Shown here: piece after piece, positions 7,630 through 15,669 of the stretch
Layout: every line of letters begins with the position of its first letter
Numbering within the stretch: position 1 is the first letter of the stretch
Assembly (NCBI GenBank): GCA_028280505.1
Contig: JANQLO010000018.1
Coordinates: forward strand, 39,029-103,028
Direction of reading: 5' to 3'
Length of the DNA stretch: 64,000 nucleotides
Source: Chromatiales bacterium
Lineage (GTDB): Bacteria; Pseudomonadota; Gammaproteobacteria; Chromatiales; Chromatiaceae
Translations under genes and position numbers: made by a program
The notes under the pieces: generated by a model
Told to the model about the DNA's origin: nothing
Database searches by the model: none
Seen by the model: only the letters and a program-made list of their open reading frames with translations

Positions 7630-8155
7630 AAGGCGATATACACGCTTGTTTTGTCCGTGCACACTCGTGGTGGCGCATACCGGTTACAGCCGGCCCAAAG
7701 CGGATGACTTGTCCCGAGTCGGCAGGATAGACGGGTGTATCAGCCATCATGTTGATTTTCACAGTTTGAACTGCCCGATCAGTTCTTGCGGGTTGTCCCC
7801 CCCTGTTCGCTGATGTGTTTGATGTGCTGACTATGCGTCGTCTTTTCAAAGAGCCTTGGCGGGTGGATAAGGCTTTCGCGACGTTGGTGAGTGATGCTGT
7901 GCTGGCAGCCATTTCGATCCGCATTCGGTGGATTGTTTCATCGGTATCTAAAGATGAAATTCTGCAAATCAGAGACAAATGGGACGAGCACGAAGGTGCC
8001 GGGTAGTGAATTGTACCCGTGCCGTCTGACGATTCTGATTTGTGGATCGTCAATAGTTTGAAGCGATTGTCTATATCGTAAGATTCAATTTCCGTAATTC
8101 CACGGTGGCCCTTACGCTGAAGATGTTGATTGACCTCGGCAGGGGGTAATTCGTC
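7630..8155. other. Intergenic stretch with a possible decayed coding remnant
   Basis: No convincing gene. On the minus strand, 7762-7800 reads DNPQELIGQFKL followed by a stop (7759-7761), which resembles the tail of methyl-accepting chemotaxis proteins. Just upstream, in another frame, is HIKHISEQGG; the two are separated by a run of seven G. The surrounding frames do not extend the similarity, so this is at most a fragment. A 63-codon plus-strand frame (7815-8006) has no ribosome-binding site or recognisable similarity. Confidence 0.35.
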
Positions 8156-8584
8156 GTGGACATGAACGATAAATCTACCGCCAAGCGCATGGCCTACCTG
8201 ATCGGCGGTCACTTGTTGCTCGGTCTGGGGTTTGTCGGCATGGTGCTGCCACTGATGCCGACCACGGTGTTTTGGATCGGTGCGGCCGCGTGTTATTCGC
8301 GGAGTTCGCCGGAACGGTTCAGGCGGCTTATCGGCCGCGGGCGTACCGGCCGGGTCATCCGGGATTTCCTGGACCATGGTGTTATCTCCACGCGTGGAAA
8401 ATGGGCCGCAAGCCTGAGTATGTCGTTGTCCGCGGTGTTGTTATTGCTGCTGCCTTTGGGTGTCGTACCCACCGTGTTCGGTTTGCTCGGATTGGGGGTC
8501 GGGGCGGCCTATGTCATCAGCCGTCCGAGCAGTGTTCATCATGTCGAGGGTATTGCGCTCAGTCGTTTTCCGATTTCGCGCTAG
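8156..8584 (+). CDS. DUF454 (YbaN-like) inner-membrane protein
   Basis: 142 residues. Hydrophobic segments GGHLLLGLGFVGMVLPLMPTTVFWIGAAAC and MSLSAVLLLLLPLGVVPTVFGLLGLGVGAAYVI flank a charged loop containing RRLIGRGRTGRVIRDFLDHGVI. The GMVLPLMPTTVF motif is the DUF454 signature. GTG 8156 lies about 10 bp after AGGGGG and is preferred; ATG 8162 is the alternative. The family has no established role. It is followed by about 260 bp without a gene, then the exporter gene. Confidence 0.85.
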   Translation: MDMNDKSTAKRMAYLIGGHLLLGLGFVGMVLPLMPTTVFWIGAAACYSRSSPERFRRLIGRGRTGRVIRDFLDHGVISTRGKWAASLSMSLSAVLLLLLPLGVVPTVFGLLGLGVGAAYVISRPSSVHHVEGIALSRFPISR

Positions 8585-8844
8585 GTCTGCATACCGTTCG
8601 CGTCGTTAGAAAACGCGCACGAGCGCATTGGCTGCCGAGCCTTTGCGGTGGCCGTTTTCTCGTGTCCGTTTGGTGTCTTGTGTGCCGCTTCGCGGCCGTT
8701 GGGGTCGATGGGGGAAGGTATCGAGTGTATGTTAGTTAAAAGCTATTGAAATATTTTTAATAAACAATTTTACCTATTGATATGTTCTCCCTATCCTCGT
8801 TGGTAAGAAGGGGTTATCGACAAGACTAAACGGGGAATTCGACC

Positions 8845-10050
8845 ATGACAGCGCTGGTTCAGAGCATAAGAAGGTACGGCCGTCCCGCGTTCTTTGGGAC
8901 ACGGGGGGTCACCCGTCGCGCCCTGGTGGTCGCCGCGATGGTGGGAATGGTTTCGCTTGTCCCTCAGGGTTGGGAAGTGGCTTTTGATGCCATGAGCGAG
9001 GCTTATCTTGCGGTTGCGATTTTCGTTGCCGGCACCCTTGCCTTGGTGAGCTATGCCGAGCGTGGCCTGAAGATCGATCTCGGTGTCTGGCTGAGCGAGC
9101 ATCGACGGTGGCAGGTACCCGTTGCGGCTTTGCTGGGCGCTTTTCCCGGTTGCGGCGGTGCGATCATCGCCGTTACCCAATACACCCGCGGTTATTTGAG
9201 TTTTGGCGCCGTTGTCGCGACGCTGATTGCCACCATGGGCGATGCGATGTTTCTGCTGCTCGCTCGCGAACCGCAGACCGCATTGAGTGTACTTGCCGTC
9301 AGCATGGTGGTCGCCGTCATCAGCGGTGCGATCGTCGACCGCCTGCATGGTGAAGACTTCTTGCGCCCCAAGACCGGAACCGCCGAGGCCCCCGTGTCGA
9401 ATGTGCAATCCGATGAAGAGCGTGAGGCAGGCGGTTCGGAGTACCTGTGGCTTGCACTGATGGTCCCGGGCGCGGTCATCGGCGTACTCGCGGCTTTCCA
9501 GATCGAGGTCGATACCTATCTGGCATCGGTAACGAATTTTGAACTCGGGCACTGGCTGGGTGTTGCCGGCGCGATTCTGGCCCTGCTGATGTGGGCCGGC
9601 GCAGGAGAATCTCGGTTTGCGTGCAACAGCGGCGATCTGAGCTGTGATCGAGGGCGGCCGTCCACGCTGCACAAGGTTGTCGATACCACGAACTTCGTCA
9701 CCAGCTGGGTCATCTTCGCCTTCGTGGGCTACGAATTGCTGGTCGCTGCAGGCGGTATCGATCTCGCGGGCGTGTTTTCCGTCTGGGCACCCGTCGTGCC
9801 GGCCATGGCGATCCTGGTGGGTTTTATCCCGGGGTGTGGTCCGCAGGTTTTGGTGACGTCGCTTTATCTGTCCGGTTCCTTGCCTCTGTCCGCGCAATTG
9901 GGTAACGCGATCGCGAACGACGGTGATGCTTTGTTTCCCGCCTTGGCCGTAGCGCCGAAGGCCGCTTTGGTTGCGACGCTGTACAGCGGCATCCCCGCGT
10001 TCATCGTCGCCTATGGCTGGTACCTGTGGGCTGAGATGGGGGCGATATGA
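8845..10050 (+). CDS. Putative 10-TM heavy-metal (manganese?) exporter, ArsP_2-like
   Basis: 401 residues, polytopic. Two halves carry matching signature pairs: FPGCGGAIIAVTQYTRGYLS...IATMGDAMFLLLA (about residues 95-140) and IPGCGPQVLVTSLYLSG...NAIANDGDALFPALA (about 330-370). PGCG plus a downstream GDA in each half points to internal duplication with the two motifs probably meeting at the transport site. This matches the Pfam family described as a putative 10TM heavy-metal exporter; some annotations call it a putative manganese transporter. The substrate is inference. A hydrophilic loop (about 172-197) separates the halves. The 100 bp upstream are strikingly AT-rich. It is followed, 21 bp on, by phosphoglycerate mutase. 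Confidence 0.8.
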   Translation: MTALVQSIRRYGRPAFFGTRGVTRRALVVAAMVGMVSLVPQGWEVAFDAMSEAYLAVAIFVAGTLALVSYAERGLKIDLGVWLSEHRRWQVPVAALLGAFPGCGGAIIAVTQYTRGYLSFGAVVATLIATMGDAMFLLLAREPQTALSVLAVSMVVAVISGAIVDRLHGEDFLRPKTGTAEAPVSNVQSDEEREAGGSEYLWLALMVPGAVIGVLAAFQIEVDTYLASVTNFELGHWLGVAGAILALLMWAGAGESRFACNSGDLSCDRGRPSTLHKVVDTTNFVTSWVIFAFVGYELLVAAGGIDLAGVFSVWAPVVPAMAILVGFIPGCGPQVLVTSLYLSGSLPLSAQLGNAIANDGDALFPALAVAPKAALVATLYSGIPAFIVAYGWYLWAEMGAI

Positions 10051-10071
10051 ATATCAGTGTGAGGATTGAAC

Positions 10072-10800
10072 ATGTTTGATAAACCGAAAAAATCTTTCGT
10101 TGTCATGATTCGTCATGCGCAAAGCGCGTGGAATCGTGCCGGCCGTTTCACTGGGTGGGCCGATCCGTCCTTGACCGAATTGGGGTGCGAAGAAGCCGGT
10201 AGCGCCGCCGCCTGTCTCGCTGCCGCGGGATTCCGTTTTGGTCATGTTTACAGCTCTCGCCTGCGGCGGGCGCGCGATACGGCCAAGATCATTCTTGAAC
10301 GAACGGGGCAGGGACGTTTGCCAATTGTCGAGGATTGGCGACTGAACGAACGCCACTACGGTACATTGCAAGGTATGAACAAGACCGAGATGGCCGCCCG
10401 CGTCGGCGAGGCCCAGGTATGGCGTTGGCGACGGGGCTTTGAAGATGTGCCGCCGCCGATGGCTGTTAACGACCCCGCACACCCTCGCCATGATCCTCGC
10501 TGGGCCGATATCGATAATGAGCAACTGCCCTCTGGCGAGAGCCTGGCGGCGACACGTGATCGCGTGATCGGGTTCTGGAGGGAACGGATCGTGACGCATT
10601 TGAGCCACGCTTCACCGGTCTTGATTTCCAGCCATGGCAACACGCTGCGGGCATTGCTTATGGCACTCGACGATATGAGCATTGACGAAGTCGAGACCTT
10701 TGAGATTCCGACCGGAATACCCATTGTTTACGCCTTCTCTTCAGACGGTAGACCGATTGCTTGGCGTTACCTCGAAGGCGCTGCGCCACAGGCGGCGTGA
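10072..10800 (+). CDS. gpmA: 2,3-bisphosphoglycerate-dependent phosphoglycerate mutase
   Basis: 242 residues from ATG 10072, which has GAGG 7 bp upstream; a TTG six bases earlier is less likely. The catalytic motif is MIRHAQSAWNRAGRFTGWAD with the phospho-accepting His at about residue 15. The family's RHG is RHA here. Further motifs are SSRLRRARDTAK, LNERHYGTLQGMNK and the second His in LISSHGNTLRALL. It interconverts 3- and 2-phosphoglycerate in glycolysis. Its position between a metal exporter and Dps, and pyruvate phosphate dikinase 5 kb away, are the only context. Confidence 0.9.
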   Translation: MFDKPKKSFVVMIRHAQSAWNRAGRFTGWADPSLTELGCEEAGSAAACLAAAGFRFGHVYSSRLRRARDTAKIILERTGQGRLPIVEDWRLNERHYGTLQGMNKTEMAARVGEAQVWRWRRGFEDVPPPMAVNDPAHPRHDPRWADIDNEQLPSGESLAATRDRVIGFWRERIVTHLSHASPVLISSHGNTLRALLMALDDMSIDEVETFEIPTGIPIVYAFSSDGRPIAWRYLEGAAPQAA

Positions 10801-10876
10801 AGCAAGGAGCGAAAGGGTCACAGCGTGAATGGGATAAACCGCTTTTTAGTTTGATGATTAACCGGGAGACATTGAG

Positions 10877-11344
10877 ATGCACAGCATAGATATCGGCATT
10901 GCCGAACAAGATAGGGTCAAGATTGCCGAGGGTTTGAAACGCCTGTTGGCCGATTCCTACACACTGTATTTACAGTCACATAATTTCCACTGGAACGTTA
11001 CGGGTCCACAGTTTCGGGAGCTGCACCTGATGTTCGAAGAGCACTACACTGAACTGGCAACCGCTGTGGATGATATTGCCGAACGTATTCGCACGCTGGG
11101 CGTGCCTGCACCCGGCACTTATAAAACCTTTGCGGAATTGAGTACGGTAGAAGAGGTGGAAGGTGTACCGGAGGCCGACGATATGGTCGAAATCCTACTG
11201 CGCGGTCACGAACGGGTGGTCAAGACATGCCGGGATGCACTGGCGCTTGCCCAGGACGGCGCGGATGAATCCTCCGCCGCATTGGTGTCGGATCGGATGC
11301 GTATCCATGAAAAGACGGCGTGGATGCTGCGGGCTCTGCATTGA
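10877..11344 (+). CDS. dps: Dps-family ferritin-like DNA-protection protein
   Basis: 155 residues. The ferroxidase signature [20 protein letters not shown] followed by [20 protein letters not shown] gives the His/Asp/Glu ligands shared between subunits of Dps dodecamers. It should oxidise Fe(II) with peroxide, store iron and protect DNA. The start has GGGAGA about 7 bp upstream. A strong terminator follows, shared with the convergent cytochrome gene. Confidence 0.92.
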   Translation: MHSIDIGIAEQDRVKIAEGLKRLLADSYTLYLQSHNFHWNVTGPQFRELHLMFEEHYTELATAVDDIAERIRTLGVPAPGTYKTFAELSTVEEVEGVPEADDMVEILLRGHERVVKTCRDALALAQDGADESSAALVSDRMRIHEKTAWMLRALH

Positions 11345-11375
11345 GAAACGCCAGGCGATTGTTCAACGCATCGCG

Positions 11376-11416
11376 TAACGGCCCAGGCGTCGCTTACGAA
11401 ACCCGGGCCGTTTGTT
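11376..11416. terminator. Bidirectional terminator between dps and the cytochrome c'-like gene
   Basis: AACGGCCC and GGGCCGTT arms with a loop of about 20 bases, then TTGTTTC on the plus strand. It sits between two convergent genes. Confidence 0.7.
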
Positions 11417-11944
11417 TCATTCTTCCATGCCCTGCCAGACGGGGGGCACGGTGCCTTTCGGTAGTTGCGAATGACAGGCGCCGCACGATTTGATCACATT
11501 GTTGATCGCCATGCGCATCAGTTCCTTGTTTTTATCGCGCTCGTAACGATGCGCAGCGCGTCCGGCCTTTACAATGGCCAGGTGGCTTTTGCGGGCGAGT
11601 TCGTCGAATTGTTCCTCGGTCAGTTTGACTTCGGCATCACTCTTGGCCATGTGTGCGAAGGCCTCGGCTGCATGCCATTCCATCGGCCCGATCATCCCGA
11701 AGGTGCGTTCCAGGGCCTCGGCATGGCGCGCCATGTTGTCGGCGTACTTCATGGTGTCGTTGTCCAGGATCATGCGCATGGACGTCACATGTGACCGTAG
11801 TACCGAGACGACCTGATCCAGGTAGGCTTTGTGGGCGGTTTTCTCCGCGTGATCGTCGGCTGTTGTCGGTGCCACGGACAAGACGCCAAGGGCCAGGCTG
11901 ATGATGACCGTTCCCACCAATTGTGACTTTCCTTTGCTGCGCAT
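11417..11944 (-). CDS. Cytochrome c' family periplasmic protein
   Basis: 175 residues from MRSKGKSQL. The start is ATG 11944; a GTG three codons upstream overlaps the AAGGTGAG ribosome-binding site. A signal peptide (LVGTVIISLALGVLSVAPTTA) precedes an all-helical domain ending in VIKSCGACHSQLPKG, a CxxCH c-heme motif near the C-terminus, as in cytochromes c'. Such proteins are periplasmic four-helix bundles binding NO or CO, or carrying electrons. No partner is adjacent. Confidence 0.82.
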   Translation of the reverse strand: MRSKGKSQLVGTVIISLALGVLSVAPTTADDHAEKTAHKAYLDQVVSVLRSHVTSMRMILDNDTMKYADNMARHAEALERTFGMIGPMEWHAAEAFAHMAKSDAEVKLTEEQFDELARKSHLAIVKAGRAAHRYERDKNKELMRMAINNVIKSCGACHSQLPKGTVPPVWQGMEE

Positions 11945-12321
11945 CGTACTCACCTTTATGTTTTTCGAAGAAATCGGGGTTGTCGTTTACCGGCCTGCCA
12001 TGCCGGAAAACATTATTATAAGTATGTAATTGGATAATGTTGAACGAAATCTACTCATGACAGGGTTTAAGGCGCGTCGGTGGAACGCTCGATCAGGCCT
12101 TGGTACGGGTTTTTATTCGGGGTGAAACCATTGGTTCAATGCAGGCAGTTAACGGACTCCCGGTCGGTACCGGGTGATTCGCCGATTGCCGAATGACCTA
12201 CGAAAAACGTTGTGGTTTATCAAGAACGACAGAGCCCCGTGATTCGAAGAACCAAACAAAGCGGTCATCCAGAAGGGCGTCGGTGGATTGGTTTGTCGAT
12301 TTGGGATCGGCGCCAAGGGCG
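11945..12321. other. Intergenic region, nothing recognised
   Basis: 377 bp between the cytochrome c'-like start and the end of the sensor kinase gene. It holds the cytochrome promoter (AT-rich part around 12010-12060). No further gene, repeat or clear hairpin is visible. Confidence 0.5.
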
Positions 12322-13707
12322 CTACTGAGGGAGCCTGATGATCGCGCTTAGGCCGCCGGTGGGGAGGTTTTCCAAATGCAACTGCCCACCATGGGCGAGC
12401 ACGATGGTTCGTGCCACGGCCAACCCCAGGCCCGTCCCGCCGGTGTCCCGATTGCGTGACGTTTCGACGCGATAGAAAGGCGCGAACACGGCATCGAGTT
12501 GTTCCGGTGGAATGCCGGGGCCCCGATCCTCGATGCGGATCTCCAATGTTCCGTCATTGGGCAGCAGCCGGACATGGGCCCGCCGGCCATATTTCAGTGC
12601 GTTGTCGATCAGGTTGTTCAGGGCCCGCTTGAGTGCAACCGGCCGACAGTTGACGGTCAGGTGGTCGGGGCCGGTGTAGTCGGTGTCATGGCCGAGATCG
12701 GCATGGTCGTCGACCATGCTTTGCAATAGTGCGGCCAGATCGGTCGCGCGCGAGGTCTCGTCGGCGGCATCGTCGCGCGCGAATCCCAATGTGGCCGACA
12801 GGATGGCCTCCATCTCACGCAGTGTCGCGAGGGTTCTGTCGCGTATTTCGGGATCCTCGATGTATTCGGTGCGCAAGCGCAGCGCGGTGATCGGTGTGCG
12901 TAGGTCATGTGCGATCGCGGCCAGCATCTGCGAGCGCTCGGTGATATGTCTGTGCAGACGACCCTGCATTTGGTTGAAGGCCCGAATGGTATGACGCACC
13001 TCGCGCGGGCCCTTCTCGGCCAGCGGTCGGTGCGATTGTTCGAGGCCGAAACGCTCGGCGGCCATGGCCAGTTGGGCCATAGGTCTTGCCATGCGCCTTG
13101 CGATGAACAGGCCGCTGAGGACGACCAGTGTCAGCAGCAACGCCAGTAGTTGCAGCGTCTTGCCCGCCCAGGGTGGCGGGTTCTCGAAGTGTTTGGTACG
13201 AAAGTTCAGCCAGGTGCCGTCCCAAAGACGGACAGCGATCGTGATGCATTTTAAGTTGTGCACCCGTGCGCGTGGGCGATGCGATTTTCCGGGAACGTCA
13301 TCGCGCCGTGCCCGGTCGCTTCTTTTGTCGTCCAGGTTACGGAATTCGGCTTTTACCCGCACCGCCGATCGGTCGTCGAGGCTCAAGTCCCGGTTCAGTT
13401 TGCGTGCGATTTTGTGTTCCAGGGGGTGTCGTGGTAGGCGATCGACATGCGGCCTATCGCTCAAATCGATGCTGTCGCCTCTTTGTACGGCGTGACGGAT
13501 GATGCGTTGGCGTTCACCGTCGTCGGCATCGCTGAGCACGCGTGTCAGGGTGCCGACGCGCTCCAGCAGATGGGAACGACTGCGTTCGTCGAAACGCTCG
13601 TTGCGTTCGTCGTGCAACAGGATCGCGCTGCCGATAATCAGCAACAGGGTCATGCCGATCAGCAGCGCCAGCGTGCGTCCCGCGAGCGTGTCAGGCCATG
13701 GACGCAT
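12322..13707 (-). CDS. EnvZ-like sensor histidine kinase
   Basis: 461 residues from MRPWPDTLAG. TM1 is about 11-31; the periplasmic domain (32-180) is unusually rich in Asp and Arg; TM2 is about 184-204; HAMP follows. The H-box MLAAIAHDLRTPITALRLRT has the phospho-accepting His at about 267, in the EnvZ-like form. The ATPase core shows NNLIDNALKYG, RIEDRGPGIP and GGTGLGLAVARTI. The start overlaps the 3' end of the response-regulator gene by 17 bp. The pair is divergent from a small periplasmic protein and cytochrome b561, the likely targets. Confidence 0.9.
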   Translation of the reverse strand: MRPWPDTLAGRTLALLIGMTLLLIIGSAILLHDERNERFDERSRSHLLERVGTLTRVLSDADDGERQRIIRHAVQRGDSIDLSDRPHVDRLPRHPLEHKIARKLNRDLSLDDRSAVRVKAEFRNLDDKRSDRARRDDVPGKSHRPRARVHNLKCITIAVRLWDGTWLNFRTKHFENPPPWAGKTLQLLALLLTLVVLSGLFIARRMARPMAQLAMAAERFGLEQSHRPLAEKGPREVRHTIRAFNQMQGRLHRHITERSQMLAAIAHDLRTPITALRLRTEYIEDPEIRDRTLATLREMEAILSATLGFARDDAADETSRATDLAALLQSMVDDHADLGHDTDYTGPDHLTVNCRPVALKRALNNLIDNALKYGRRAHVRLLPNDGTLEIRIEDRGPGIPPEQLDAVFAPFYRVETSRNRDTGGTGLGLAVARTIVLAHGGQLHLENLPTGGLSAIIRLPQ

Positions 13708-14425
13708 CGTTGTGTTCCACTTTGGGGGCGAACATGTAACCGCCGCCGCGCACGGTTTTGATGATTTGCGGGTTGCGCGGCTCGTCGCCGAGTTTGCGCC
13801 GCAGTCGACTGACCAGGGTGTCGATCGCGCGGTCGAAAGCATGTGTATCGCGACCACGGGCCAGATCGAGTAACTGATCGCGGCTGAGCACGCGCCCCGG
13901 GCGGGTCGCGAATGCCATCAACAATGCAAATTCGGCCGTGCTCAGTGGTATCAGGGTTTGATCGGGGTCGATGAGTTCGCGCGCGCCTGGCAGGAGTGTC
14001 CAGCCGAGAAAGCGCAGGCGTTCCGGCATCTCGTGCGGCGAGCGTCGGTTGGCGCCCTCGCTGCGACGCAGTACGGCCTTGATACGGGCCAGCAGTTCCC
14101 GCGGGTTAAAGGGTTTGGCCAGATAGTCGTCCGCGCCCATCTCGAGGCCCACGATGCGATCGGTCTCTTCGCCCATGGCGGTCAGCATGATGATGGGGAT
14201 TGTCGATTCAGCGCGCAGGTTGCGGCACAGGGTCAGGCCGTCCTCGCCCGGCATCATCAAGTCCAGCACGACCAGATCGATTGCGGCATCGGCCAGATAT
14301 TTTTTCATCTCGCCGCCGTTGGCTACGGTGCTCACGCGGTAGCCGTGGTCGCGCAGGAAACGTTGTACCAGTTCCCGGATCTCTTGGTGGTCGTCGACGA
14401 CCAGAATATGGGCTTGGTTTTCCAT
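13691..14425 (-). CDS. OmpR-family response regulator
   Basis: 244 residues. The receiver domain (1-120) has acidic pocket VVDDHQE, phospho-acceptor Asp about 55 in VVLDLMMPG, Thr about 82 in IIMLTAMGEETDR and Lys about 104 in YLAKPF. The C-terminal winged helix (about 140-235) ends RDTHAFDRAIDTLVSRLRRK...IIKTVRGGGYMFA. Partner of the overlapping EnvZ-like kinase. It is transcribed divergently from 14608 across 180 bp that contains GTTACAAA-type elements. Confidence 0.92.
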   Translation of the reverse strand: MENQAHILVVDDHQEIRELVQRFLRDHGYRVSTVANGGEMKKYLADAAIDLVVLDLMMPGEDGLTLCRNLRAESTIPIIMLTAMGEETDRIVGLEMGADDYLAKPFNPRELLARIKAVLRRSEGANRRSPHEMPERLRFLGWTLLPGARELIDPDQTLIPLSTAEFALLMAFATRPGRVLSRDQLLDLARGRDTHAFDRAIDTLVSRLRRKLGDEPRNPQIIKTVRGGGYMFAPKVEHNDASMA

Positions 14426-14466
14426 GGCTCAAGTCTACGGCGGTTGTCCTCGGTCCTAAAAAGAAT

Positions 14467-14516
14467 CTTTGTAACGGATTGTGTCAGACCGCCGATTTGG
14501 CAACGGACGTTACAAA
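14467..14516. promoter_or_regulatory. Candidate response-regulator site: inverted TTTGTAACG / CGTTACAAA
   Basis: TTTGTAACG (14468-14476) and CGTTACAAA (14508-14516) are exact inverted repeats 31 bp apart, between the divergent regulator gene and the gene at 14608. CTTTGTAACGGA here is the reverse complement of the sequence in the Cpx-like box at 35088-35100. The regulator that binds is inferred. Confidence 0.45.
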
Positions 14517-14607
14517 TTCGGCCGATTTCGGCAACTGCCGGACACACGCGGTGGTTGGAATGGAAAGCGTCGAACAGACGCATTTATTCCAACATGAGGA
14601 AACGAAG

Positions 14608-14991
14608 ATGAAAAAGTTTGCAAAGACCACCGTTGCCGCCATTGTCGTCGCGGTCAGCCTAACCGCTATTGGCGCGCAAGCGGACTGGGGTTCGAAGCGT
14701 GGGAAATGTGAATCCGGTGACTATCGCGGCGGTCCGGCAATGATGCACCACAAGGGCAAAGGGCGTTTTGCCGATCGTGAGCTTGATCTTACCACTGAAG
14801 AGGCGAGAACGCTGGTGCAGGCAAGGTTGATCATGCGCGGCAACGACCGACTCAAGGTCGGCCAGGTGGTCGAGCAAGATGAAGACACCTATCTGGTCGA
14901 CATCGTGACCGTGGATAACTCCCTGGTCCGTCAGATCGAGATCGATCGCGATAACGGATTCCCGCGCGGCCCCATGGGCGCGAAGCGTTAA
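14608..14991 (+). CDS. Small secreted PepSY-like protein linked to two-component system
   Basis: 127 residues from MKKFAKTTVAAIVVAV, with GAGGA about 8 bp upstream. A longer in-frame extension to 14200 runs through the divergent regulator gene and is not real. The signal peptide ends near GAQADWG. The mature part begins with a Lys/Arg/His-rich stretch, then LTTEEARTLVQARLIMRGND, VGQVVEQDEDTYLVDIVT and RQIEIDRDNG, a pattern like small PepSY-type periplasmic proteins that often neighbour two-component systems and cytochrome b561. Function unknown. It is followed by an intercistronic hairpin and the b561 gene. Confidence 0.75.
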   Translation: MKKFAKTTVAAIVVAVSLTAIGAQADWGSKRGKCESGDYRGGPAMMHHKGKGRFADRELDLTTEEARTLVQARLIMRGNDRLKVGQVVEQDEDTYLVDIVTVDNSLVRQIEIDRDNGFPRGPMGAKR

Positions 14992-15011
14992 TCGATTCGG
15001 TATGACTGGGA

Positions 15012-15040
15012 ACGACGGCCCATCTCGATGGGCCGTTTTA
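15012..15040 (+). terminator. Intercistronic hairpin/attenuator before cytochrome b561
   Basis: ACGGCCCATC-TCG-GATGGGCCGT, a perfect 10-bp stem, followed by TTTATA. It lies between 14991 and the b561 ribosome-binding site, so it may partly terminate transcription and lower cytochrome expression relative to the first gene. Confidence 0.75.
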
Positions 15041-15057
15041 TAGGAGAGAACGCTTCG

Positions 15058-15612
15058 ATGTCGTTAAAGAATTCAGAACGGGGTTACGGCCTGATGAGCC
15101 GGGCCAATCATTGGTTGACCGCCGTGGTCTTCATCGCTTTGACCATACTCGGGATGGTGCTCGAGCAAATGGGCGGTGAACGCGGCGACAGCTTTTTTCA
15201 GCTCATGGGTTTGCACAAGGGATTGGCCATCGTGCTGATGGGCCTGGTGTTGCTGCGTTTGGTTTGGTTGTTCGTCGACCGTGCCCGAGTGACACAGGAG
15301 CCGGTTGCTCAGTGGCAGTCGTTATTGGCCAGGGTAGTACGTTTGGTGCTTTGGGTCGGTCTGATCGCAATGCCGCTCTCGGGCTGGTTGATGTCGAACT
15401 CGGCGGGCCATCCGGTAGGTTTCTTCGGTCTGTTCGAGTTGCCCGCGATTACGCCCGAGAGCGAGTCCGTACATGAGCTGGCCGAGGTCGTGCACGGGTT
15501 GCTCCCGAAACTGCTGATTGTCGCAATGCTGCTACATCTGGTGGGCGCGCTGAAGCATCATTGGGTGGATCGCGACGGCACCTTGTCACGCATGATCAAA
15601 GGAACCGCATGA
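15058..15612 (+). CDS. Cytochrome b561 family protein
   Basis: 184 residues from MSLKNSERGYG, with AGGAGAG about 10 bp upstream. There are four membrane helices. Candidate heme-ligand histidines are in SRANHWLTAVVF, MGLHKGLAIVL, ESVHELAEVVHGLLPKL and MLLHLVGALKHHW. This is the layout of the bacterial CybB-type b561 family, diheme quinol-linked electron carriers; some members oxidise superoxide. It is likely co-transcribed with the small periplasmic protein. Confidence 0.9.
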   Translation: MSLKNSERGYGLMSRANHWLTAVVFIALTILGMVLEQMGGERGDSFFQLMGLHKGLAIVLMGLVLLRLVWLFVDRARVTQEPVAQWQSLLARVVRLVLWVGLIAMPLSGWLMSNSAGHPVGFFGLFELPAITPESESVHELAEVVHGLLPKLLIVAMLLHLVGALKHHWVDRDGTLSRMIKGTA

Positions 15613-15618
15613 CGAATG

Positions 15619-15650
15619 TCGGCTGTCGGCCCTGCGTGGTCGACAGCCGA
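15619..15650. terminator. Hairpin between convergent b561 and pyruvate phosphate dikinase genes
   Basis: TCGGCTGTCG (15619-15628) and CGACAGCCGA (15641-15650) form a perfect 10-bp stem with a 12-base loop. The U-tract is weak, so termination efficiency is uncertain. Confidence 0.55.
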
Positions 15651-15669
15651 GCCGGTTCAGGAGGCAGTT

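Noticed and set aside
8771..8783. TACCTATTGATAT shared by the exporter leader and the MocR-ccoG spacer (54552-54564)
   Set aside because: A 13-mer match between two sites is expected by chance several times in 64 kb, and the surrounding bases differ.
8791..9897. 368-codon minus-strand frame opposite the metal exporter
   Set aside because: Composition is typical of an antisense shadow; the exporter on the plus strand has duplicated family motifs.
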